Below are positions 57,163 through 64,000 of a DNA stretch of 64,000 nucleotides, one piece after another (the stretch's first letter is position 1; the number at the start of each line of letters is the position of its first letter). The notes below the pieces were generated by a model, which saw only the letters and a list, made by a program, of their open reading frames with translations, had not been told where the DNA came from and made no database searches. Source of the DNA: CAWANP01 sp963783445 (GTDB lineage Bacteria > Chloroflexota > Anaerolineae > JAAYZQ01); the NCBI GenBank assembly GCA_963783445.1, contig CAWANP010000002.1:930001-994000 (forward strand). The letters are read 5' to 3'. The position numbers were made by a program, and so were the translations under genes.

Positions 57163-57249
57163 GTGACAGAAGATCTTGAACAGCGTCTCGCGCAAGCCGG
57201 AAAGAAATCTGAAAGCAAACTAGGAGGAGAAAAATGTCAAAGAAACTGA
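57163..57249 (+). CDS. possible 28-residue leader ORF
   Basis: GTG at 57163 with GGAGG 5 nt upstream opens MTEDLEQRLAQAGKKSESK... (28 residues), whose stop lies 13 bp inside the next binding-protein gene, in another frame. The overlap with the binding protein start resembles the small ORF at 45543. The remaining gap 57033-57162 shows nothing else. Weak evidence. Confidence 0.2.
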   Translation: MTEDLEQRLAQAGKKSESKLGGEKCQRN

Positions 57250-59285
57250 TGAGCCTGATAGCCTTGGTAGCCGTCATCGCCCTGGTCCTGTCGGGCTGTG
57301 GCGCACCGGAGCCGGAGATCATCGTCGAGACAGTGGAAGTGGAAAAGACCATTGTCGAGACCGTTGAAGTCGAAAAGACAGTGATTGAAACCGTTGAGGT
57401 CGAGAAAGAAGTAGAAGTCGAGAAGATAGTGACCGAGGTCGTCGAGGTTGAGAAAGAAGTCGAGGTTGAGGTCACGGTCGTCGTCGAGAAGGAAGTGCCG
57501 GTCGAGACCGTCGTCCGCGAAGCTGGCCCAGAGTCGGTGCTGGATATCATCGCGGTCCAGCACGCGCTGTGCGCCTGGGACTCTTTCTGGTGCACGGTCG
57601 AATCGGGTATCAAGACAGCGGCTGACGACATGAACGTCAACGTCACTGTGCTCGGCCCCGACTCCTTCGACCTGGAAAAGACGGCGGAGCTGATCGACCA
57701 GGCTGTGGCGGCGCAGCCCGACGGCCTGGCCGTGACCGTGACCGATGCCGACCTGTTCCGCGAGCCGATCCAGCGGGCGCTGGATGCCGGCATCCCGGTC
57801 GTGGCCTACAATGCGGGGGCCGGTCCTATCGAGGACGACATTCCCTACATGACCTACCTGGGCCAAGACGAGTATGCGGGCGGCTACCTGGGCGGTCTCA
57901 AGCTGGCTGCCGAAGGCGGCACCAAGGGCGTCTGCATCAACCAGCAGGTTGGCCACACCGGTCTTGACAAGCGCTGCAACGGCTTTGCCGATGCCCTGGG
58001 CGAGAGCGACATTCCCGCCGAGGTGCTGGGCATTGGGGATGACCCGGCCGAGGCGCAGACCATCATCTCTGACTACTTTACGGCCAACCCCGACGTCGAT
58101 GTGGTCATGACCCTCGGGCCGAACGGCGCCAACCCCTTCTATGCCTTCATGGAGGCAGAGGGTCTGGGAGCGGGGAGATCTGACCCACGGTACCTTTGAC
58201 AACAGCCCCGAGATTTCTGCCAAGATCAAGGATGGCACGACCATGTTTGGCATTGACCAGCAGCCCTTCTTGCAGGGCTATGGTGCCGTTCAAATGCTGA
58301 CGATGGTCAACCGCTATGGCATTCTGCCGGCGCTGCCTGTGACCGGTACGGGTCCTGGCTTCATCGACGCCGAGCAACGTAGACTTTGAGCCCGATCCGG
58401 ACCGGCCGGTAAACATCATGGCCGTACAGCACGCGCTCTGCGCCTGGGATGCCTTCTGGTGTGTGGTGCAGAAGGGCATCGAGGTAGCCTCCAAGGAGAT
58501 GGACGTCAACGCCACGGTGCTGGGGCCCGACTCTTTCGACCTGGAAAAGATGGCTCAGCTGATCGACCAGGCCGTGGCCGCGCAGCCCGATGGTATGGCT
58601 CTGACCGTGACGGACGCTGATTTGTTCCGTGAGCCCATCAACAGCGCCCTCGATGCCGGCATCCCGGTGCTGGCTTACAATGCGGGTAATGGTCCCATCG
58701 TGGATGGCATCCCCTACATGACCTACCTGGGTCAGGACGAGTACGCGGGCGGTTACCTGGGCGGCCTCAAGCTGGCTGCTGAGGGCGGCACCAAGGGCGT
58801 CTGCATCAACCAGCAGGTGGGCCACACCGGTCTGGACAAGCGCTGCGCAGGCTTTACCGATGCCATGGAAGAGAATGGCATCACCGGCGAGGTGCTGGGT
58901 ATCGGCGACGATCCGGCCGAGTCACAGACCATCATCGCTGACTACTTCACAGCCAACCCCGACACGGACGTCTTCATGACGCTGGGGCCCAACGGCGCCA
59001 ACCCCTTCTATGCCTTCATGGAAGCGGCGGGTCTCGGGCCAGGGACGATCGACCACGGCACCTTTGACCTGAGCCCCGAGATCATCGCCAAGATCAAGGA
59101 TGGCACGACCATGTTCGGCATCGACCAGCAGCCCTTCCTGCAGGGCTATGGCGCGGTGCAGGCGCTGATGCTCAAGATTCGCTATGGCATCAGCCCGGCG
59201 CTGCCGGTAACGCCGACCGGCCCAGGCTTTGTGGATGCCAGCAATGTAGAGGTGGTCGAGAGCGCTGGCAGGCGAGTACCGGTAG
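57234..59285 (+). CDS. tandem double substrate-binding lipoprotein B (two fused sugar-binding modules, three frameshifts)
   Basis: About 683 residues, paralogue of the preceding gene. AGGAGG upstream of ATG 57234. Lipobox LSGC (Cys22); residues about 25-95 are a stalk built from repeated VETVEVEK and EVEVEK units; then modules B1 (about 57535-58375) and B2 (about 58410-59285), each with HALCAWD-FWC, LIDQAVAAQPDG, GVCINQQVGHTGLDKRC and TLGPNGANPFYAFME. Single-base insertions near 58174 (G-run), 58372 and 59263 break the frame; removing them restores GFIDASNVDFEPDPDRPVNIMAVQH across the module junction and an LAGEYR ending with TAG at 59283-59285, matching protein A. B1 and B2 share long identical stretches. 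Confidence 0.85.
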
Positions 59286-59311
59286 ACTGTTTTGCGAGCC
59301 TTGCGTAGGCG

Positions 59312-59415
59312 ACGAACTGCGGTTCGTTTGAGCCTTCGTTAGGATCTCAGGTTGTGCCAGGGTAGGGGTGGCTGTTGCTCTGGGCGTCAGCACAGGGTGG
59401 CAACCATCCCTACCC
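59312..59415 (+). terminator. hairpins between binding-protein and permease genes
   Basis: A small ACGAAC-TGCG-GTTCGT hairpin (59312-59327) is followed by a larger one: GGGTAGGGGTGG (59360-59371) pairs with CCATCCCTACCC (59404-59415) with an additional TTGC/GCAA inner stem. No T-run. Likely reduces downstream expression or stabilises the abundant binding-protein message. Confidence 0.5.
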
Positions 59416-59435
59416 ACGAAGGGAGGCATGCTTCG

Positions 59436-60433
59436 ATGAGTACGCTCGCGCTTCGACTACGACCTGCACGCCGCTTTGTAGTCGAATCTCCCGTCGCGGG
59501 ACCAGCGATCACGCTGGTGGCAGTCTTTGTCCTATTTCATCTTTCGTCCCCAACTTTCTCACCTGCGGTCCGTATCGGGCATCGTCAATGCGGCGACTTT
59601 GACCGGGGTCGTCACGGTCGGCATCACGCTGCTGATGATCGCTGGCGAGTTTGACCTTTCCGTAGGCCCCATGATGGCCATGGGCGGCTTCTTGTATGCT
59701 CTGAACACAATGGAAGGCGGCAATCCCGTGCTGGGATTGCTCCTGGCCCTCCTCGTTCCGGGCTTGATGGGGGCGGTGAATGGCTTGATCGTGACGCGCG
59801 ACCAGGATTCCGTCCTTCATCACGACGCTCAGTACCATGTTCATCTACCGGGGCTCGTCTGGCTCCTGTCAGGCGGGCAGATGCTGCAGACCATCGAAAA
59901 GCTGCTGGTCTATGAGGTCTTTAACGGCAGGCTGGCCGTCATCGCCGACGCAGTCAAGGGTGCAAATTTCCGGTCTGCGGCATTGTGGTGGATAGCGCTT
60001 GTCTTGCTCTTTCAGTATCATCCTGGTCCGTACCAAGTTCGGCAATCATGTGTTTGCCACGGGTGGCAGTGTGGATGCGGCGGCGGCGACCGGCGTCAAC
60101 GTCAAGCGCACCAAGCTGCATGGCTTTCATTATCTCGGGGCTGATGTCGGGCTTTGCCGGCATCCTTTTGTTCAGCCAGTTCAAGACGATCAAGATTGCT
60201 TCAGGCGCTGGCACGGAGCTGTTGGCCATTGCCGCCGCTGTGGTGGGGGGACTTCTCAGCCGGTGGCTATGGCAGCATCATCGGCGGATTTCTGGGCGTG
60301 CTGATCATCAGCATGCTCCGCACCGGCGTTGTCTTGACTGACCTGATCCCGGCCGACAACTTTGAGGCAATCGTTGGGGTGACCATCATTGCTGCGGTCG
60401 ATTTTTAACAACTGGATCCACAGCAAGGCCTGA
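59436..60433 (+). CDS. sugar ABC transporter permease (CUT2 type), heavily frameshifted
   Basis: About 332 residues spread over three frames. ATG with GGGAGG upstream (MSTLALRLRPARRFV...). Segments: GIVNAATLTGVVTVGITLLMIAGEFDLSVGPMMAMGGF, GLMGAVNGLIVTRDQDSVLHH, IILVRTKFGNHVFATGGSVDAAAATGVNVKRTKL, IISGLMSGFAGILLFSQFKTIKIASGAGTELLAIAAAVVGG, GGYGSIIGGFLGVLIISMLRTGVVLTDL, ending NNWIHSKA at 60433 once the T5 run near 60405 is corrected. Same family as the permease at 53907; the two may form a heterodimeric channel. Confidence 0.85.
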
Positions 60434-60454
60434 GCAGGGAGGAGGAATCTGGGC

Positions 60455-61218
60455 ATGAGTGACAATGGGCATGATACTCCCGTCGTCCACATGGAAAACA
60501 TCGTCAAGCGCTTTGGCACAATCACCGCGTTGGATGGGGTGGATTTCACCGTTAATCAGCGCGAGGTGGTGGGTTTGCTGGGAGACAACGGAGCTGGCAA
60601 ATCCACGCTCATCAAGGTGCTAACTGGGGTCTATACCCCTACCAGCGGCAGATATCTATCTGGATGGGGAGGCAGGTAAGATCCCCTCACCGCGTGAGGC
60701 CCGGGCCTTGGGCATCGAGACCTGCTACCAGGATCTGGCCCTGGTGCAGCAGATGAGCATCACGCGCAATTTTTTTCTGGGCCGCGAACTGATGCGAAAG
60801 ATTGGCCCCCTGCAGCTGCTCGACATGTCAAGGAGATGGACAAGCAAGCGCGGGAGGCGCTGAAGGACATTGGGATTCACATTCGCTCGCCGAATGAGAA
60901 GGTCGGCAAACTCTCCGGTGGCGAGCGGCAGTCCATCGCCATCGGCCGTGCCAGGCATTTCGGCGCCAAGCTCTTGATCCTGGACGAGCCGACTCGGCGC
61001 TCTCCGTGGGCGAGACGCACAAAGTACTGACCTATACCCTCAATGCCAAGGAGCAGGGCTTATCGGTCATCTTTATCACCCACAACGTTGGCCACGTCTA
61101 CCAGGTGGCCGATCGCTTCACCATCATCCGGCATGGTCATCTGGTCGGCAACTACACCCGCGATGAAGTGGACGAGCAGGACATCGCCGACCTGATCACC
61201 GGCGAGCGGGAAAAGTAG
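60455..61218 (+). CDS. sugar ABC transporter ATP-binding protein, single nucleotide-binding domain (frameshifted)
   Basis: About 254 residues. Walker A GDNGAGKSTLIKVL, then breaks near 60650, 60825 and 61000; other frames give LDGEAGKIPSPREARALGIETCYQDLALVQQM (Q loop), GKLSGGERQSIAIGRA (signature), KLLILDEPT (Walker B) and VIFITHNVGHVYQVADRFTI (switch His). One domain only, as in FrcA-type systems, whereas RbsA/MglA/XylG-type ATPases are two-domain proteins of about 500 residues. It presumably dimerises to power both permeases. Confidence 0.88.
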
Positions 61219-61226
61219 GGCCTCCC

Positions 61227-62375
61227 TTGAAGTCGCGCGAGCGAGCCCGCCTGGCTCTCAATTTCCAGGAACCGGATCGAGTTCCCTTTGATCTCGGGGG
61301 CACGGGCCTAAGCACAATCCACGTCAATGCCTACCGCAATCTGCGCCGACTACGCGGGCATGCCCCCCGTGGAGACCAGGGTTATGGCCATGGCCGAGCA
61401 ACTTGCGGTCATCGACGAGGATCTCGCCGCCCGGCTCGACACCGATTTCCGGTTGGTAATGCCCGGTTTGCCGGTTGATTTCCAGTATGCCTTCCGTGAC
61501 AAGGCGCCTACAAAGCTTATACCGACGAGTGGGGCATAGGCTGGCGCATGCCCAAGGATGGTGGCTTTTACTACGATATGTACTACCACCCCCTGGCTGA
61601 CGCAGATTCACTGGATGCCTTTGCCTGCTATCCCTTCCCTGATCCCTCGATGAGCAGCGTTTGGCCGGGCTCTGCGAGCAGGCCGAAGCTGCCGCTGCCC
61701 AAGGGAAGGCCGTTGTCCTGGCAGGGCCCTGCCCCGGGATCGTAGAGGTCTATTCGTGGCTCAGGGGCTATGAGGAATTCTATATAGACCTTGCCCTCAA
61801 CCAGTCCTGGGCGACGCACATGATTGACCGTATGGTAGACTTCAAATGCGCCTATTGGGAGCGGGCCCTGGACGAGGTCGGTGATCTGGTCGACGTGGTC
61901 ATCGAAGCCGATGACCTGGCTGGCCAGCATGCGCCTCCTCCTCTCACCGGACACCTATCGTAATCTGATCAAGCCTCGCCACCAACGGCTCTTCGCATTC
62001 ATCAAGGATCAGGCGCCGGTGAAGGTATTCCTGCATTCCTGCGGCGCGGTGCGGCCCCTCATTCCTGACTTCATCGATGCCGGGCATCGATATCCTGAAT
62101 CCGGTGCAGCTCAGCGCTACTGGTATGGATCTGACGTGGTCTGAAGGAGGAGTTCGGGCGAGACTCTGGTCTTCTGGGGAGGGGGCGTGGACACGCAGGG
62201 CGTTCTGGGGACAGGCAGTCCGGAAGAGGTCCGTGAGGATGTCCGGCGCAACATCGAGGCTCTGGCCCCAGGTGGCGGCTTTGTCTTTGCCGCCGTGCAC
62301 GACATCCAGGCCGACGTGCCGCCAGAGAATATCATGGCCATGTGGCAGGCCTGGAAAGACTATGGGGCCTACTAG
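61227..62375 (+). CDS. uroporphyrinogen-decarboxylase (URO-D) superfamily protein, heavily frameshifted
   Basis: About 382 residues over several frames. TTG start 8 bp after the ATPase stop: SRERARLALNFQEPDRVPFDLGG is the typical URO-D/MtaA-like N terminus, where the Asp-Arg-Val-Pro block is conserved. Later segments: EWGIGWRMPKDGGFYYDMYYHPLADADSLDAF, VLAGPCPGIVEVYSWLRGYEEFYIDL, KVFLHSCGAVRPLIPDFID, GIDILNPVQ, and GTGSPEEVREDVRRNIEALAPGGGFVFAAVHDIQADVPPENI. These are features of the corrinoid-dependent methyltransferase-like branch, not of heme biosynthesis. Such proteins recur in sugar-uptake clusters of Chloroflexota; their reaction is unknown. Confidence 0.8.
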
Positions 62376-62400
62376 GCCAAGAACCATGCGAGAGAGGAAC

Positions 62401-63225
62401 ATGGAACGAGTGCACAAACTGGGAGCCTGTACCTGGATGTTTGGTGACATGCCGCTAAAAGATATCGCGCAGCGCCTGCATAAGCTTGGCTTTGATGGCG
62501 TCGAGCTTGTGGGCGACTTTGGACTCTACGAACCGGATGAGGCAGCCGGGATCCTGAGCGATTATGGTTTGGCAGTCTTTTCCCTCACCCCCGAGAACGT
62601 GGATCTGGCCCACCCTGACCCCACCATCCGCACAGAAGCGGTCGACTACTACCTGCGTCTTGTCGATTTTGCTGCAGCGCTGGGGGGCAACCCCATCGTC
62701 TCCTGCCACGGCCGTGTGGGTCGAGTACGGGCCATCAGCACTCAAGAGGAGGAGCGGGCGGTGTTCGTGGAGGCGGTCGCAGCAGATAGCTGGTCGGGCT
62801 GAGCCTTTGGGTCTGTCTATCGTGATGGAGGTACTCAATCGCTACGAGGCGCACCTACTCACTACGGCTGCGGAAACACTGGACTTTGTAGACGATGTGG
62901 GAGCTGGAAACGTAGCTGTCCTGCTTGATGCATACCACATGAACATCGAGGAGGCGTCTCCAGCCAGCGCTCTGCGCCTGGTCGGCGACCGCCTGGGTCT
63001 GTACCATGCCGCCGACTCGAACCGCCAGGGCTCGGTCGCGGTCACACTGACTTTGGATCGCAGTTTGACGCTTTGCACGAAATAGCGTACAAAGGCCCGA
63101 TCATCATGGAGTGCACGGCGCCAGGACCGGATCCGTTCACGGCCATCAAGGACGAAAGGTCCTTGTATTGGCTAGAAACCTACCTGACTGAGTCGCGCAG
63201 CTATATCCTGGACGCGTGGAGTTAG
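62401..63225 (+). CDS. sugar phosphate isomerase/epimerase (IolE/TIM-barrel type), two frameshifts
   Basis: About 275 residues. ATG with AGAGGAA upstream. Xylose-isomerase-like TIM barrel: KLGFDGVELVGDFGLYEP, LGGNPIVSCHGRVG; break near 62795; LGLSIVMEVLNRYEAHLLTTAAETLDFVDDVG with metal-ligand Glu, NVAVLLDAYHMNIEE with metal-ligand Asp and His, break near 63040, then IIMECTAPGPDPF with the last metal Glu. Isomerase, epimerase or inosose dehydratase activity is possible. Adjacent to an IolG-like gene, which favours inositol or a related cyclitol or sugar. Confidence 0.85.
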
Positions 63226-63235
63226 AGAGAAGATC

Positions 63236-64000
63236 ATGAAACAGACAATCAACGTAGGTGTCATTGGCACGGGGAGAATCGGCCGTCTACATGCCGAGAA
63301 CCTGGTGTTTCGCATTCCACAGGCGAACCTGCTCGCAGTCTCGGATATCATTGTGGAAGCAGCCCAAGATGTGGCAGCCGAGCTTGGCGTACCGGTCGCC
63401 TACCAGGACCACCGGCGCATTCTGGATGACAGGGACATCGACGCGGTACTCATCTGCTCGAGTACGGACACACACGCCCAGATCATCGTGGAAGCGGCAG
63501 AAGCCGGCAAGCAGATCTTTTGCGAGAAACCCATCGCTCTCGATCTGGCCAAAATCGACCACGCCCTGGCGGCGGTGGAGCGAGCTGGCGTCAAACTTCA
63601 GGTAGGCTTCAACCGTCGCTTTGACCATAATTTTGCCCGCGTTCGAGAACTCGTGGCCGCAGGTGAGATTGGTGAGCCGCACATGTTGCGCATAACCAGC
63701 CGTGATCCGGCGCCTCCGCCCATCGACTACATCAAGGTTTCGGGTGGCATCTTTATGGACATGACCATCCACGATTTTGATATGGCCCGCTTTCTGATAG
63801 ACAGTGAGGTGGAACAGGTCTACGCCGCGGGTGGCGTCATGGTGGATCCGGCCATTGGCGAGGCGGGCGACATCGATACGGCCCTTATCACCCTCCACTA
63901 TGCCAACGGGGTGCTGGGCGCCATCGACAACAGCCGGCAGGCGGTCTATGGCTACGACCAGCGCGTCGAGGTTTTTGGCTCTGGCGGAGTGGTGACCGTG
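63236..64000 (+). CDS. iolG: Gfo/Idh/MocA oxidoreductase, inositol 2-dehydrogenase-like (cut by window end)
   Basis: 255 visible residues, frame open to the end of the window and without a single break. Rossmann GxGxxGxxH as GVIGTGRIGRLHAENL, the EKPIALDL motif with the conserved Glu-Lys-Pro, and GGIFMDMTIHDFDMARFL with the catalytic His-Asp pair. Matches inositol 2-dehydrogenase (IolG) layout closely: NAD-dependent oxidation of myo-inositol or a sugar at C2. Start at 63236 lies 10 bp after the TIM-barrel gene stop, so it belongs to the same operon. Specificity is inferred from family resemblance and neighbours. Confidence 0.9.
   Translation, partial: MKQTINVGVIGTGRIGRLHAENLVFRIPQANLLAVSDIIVEAAQDVAAELGVPVAYQDHRRILDDRDIDAVLICSSTDTHAQIIVEAAEAGKQIFCEKPIALDLAKIDHALAAVERAGVKLQVGFNRRFDHNFARVRELVAAGEIGEPHMLRITSRDPAPPPIDYIKVSGGIFMDMTIHDFDMARFLIDSEVEQVYAAGGVMVDPAIGEAGDIDTALITLHYANGVLGAIDNSRQAVYGYDQRVEVFGSGGVVTV

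Noticed and set aside
53907..63225. Genuine pseudogene decay of the transporter cluster
   Set aside because: Frames resume immediately with conserved motifs and normal codon patterns, and breaks sit at short homopolymers, which fits sequencing error better.

Overview
The window looks like a draft-quality piece of a free-living bacterium of the Chloroflexota (Anaerolineae/Caldilineae-like). This is inferred from gene content: a DUF4446 protein, a bactofilin, a SpoIIIAA/R3H ATPase in a genome with no other sporulation genes here, a dnaK-grpE-dnaJ-merR order, many sugar ABC transporters, and a substrate-binding lipoprotein with a Val/Glu/Lys-repeat stalk. Spacing-perfect sigma-70-type promoters (TTGNNN, 17 bp, TANNNT) are easy to find. 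No rRNA, tRNA, CRISPR array or insertion sequence was seen.

Layout. 1-7 kb: the end of a DNA N6-adenine methyltransferase, a bactofilin, DUF4446, RdgB, an alpha/beta hydrolase, an SCP2-like protein, an R3H ATPase and a GNAT-like protein. 7.2-8.7 kb: a gene-poor stretch with a promoter, a possible structured RNA and a small secreted protein. 8.7-14.8 kb: a tightly coupled operon of a GH3-family adenylating enzyme, a methyltransferase, a multi-TM GAF/PAS histidine kinase and an OmpR-type regulator. 14.9-21.7 kb: a MacB-like ABC exporter with a lipoprotein, then a second two-component system with another lipoprotein. 21.7-32.1 kb: a stress block of FmdB, GroEL/GroES behind a perfect CIRCE element, HtrA, a universal stress protein, HtpG and dnaK-grpE-dnaJ-merR. 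32.3-40.7 kb: a sugar operon containing trehalose synthase, a uridine-kinase-like protein, a PfkB kinase, an alpha-amylase-superfamily-like enzyme, a sucrose-phosphate-synthase-like GT4 and a phosphofructokinase with pyrophosphate-type active-site signatures, ending with a pterin dehydratase. 40.8-46.9 kb: an Ldh-family dehydrogenase, then a LacI-controlled alpha-glucoside-type ABC uptake operon. 47.1-51.5 kb: a VOC protein, a 2-oxoacid:ferredoxin oxidoreductase and a homocysteine methyltransferase behind a long leader. 51.6-52.8 kb: an exported nitroreductase-like lipoprotein and a large inverted repeat. 52.7-64 kb: a second LacI-controlled uptake and catabolism cluster (two RbsC-type permeases, two substrate-binding lipoproteins, a single-domain ATPase, a URO-D-family protein, an IolE-like TIM barrel and an IolG-like dehydrogenase).

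The most striking signal is in the last cluster. Two adjacent paralogous genes each encode one lipoprotein carrying two complete, fused, non-identical sugar-binding modules, giving four copies of the module in about 4.2 kb. The phosphofructokinase/sucrose operon, two sets of 11-bp-phased direct repeats (upstream of dnaK and of the exporter operon), two autoregulated LacI promoters with palindromic operators, and several structured-RNA or small-ORF candidates are the other items worth attention.

Data quality. Many genes are split by single-base indels, often at short homopolymers, concentrated at 11-14, 30-37, 42-50 and above all 53.9-63.2 kb. Reading frames resume with conserved sequence on both sides, so I treat these as sequencing or assembly errors, not pseudogenes. 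Coordinates of such genes span all fragments.
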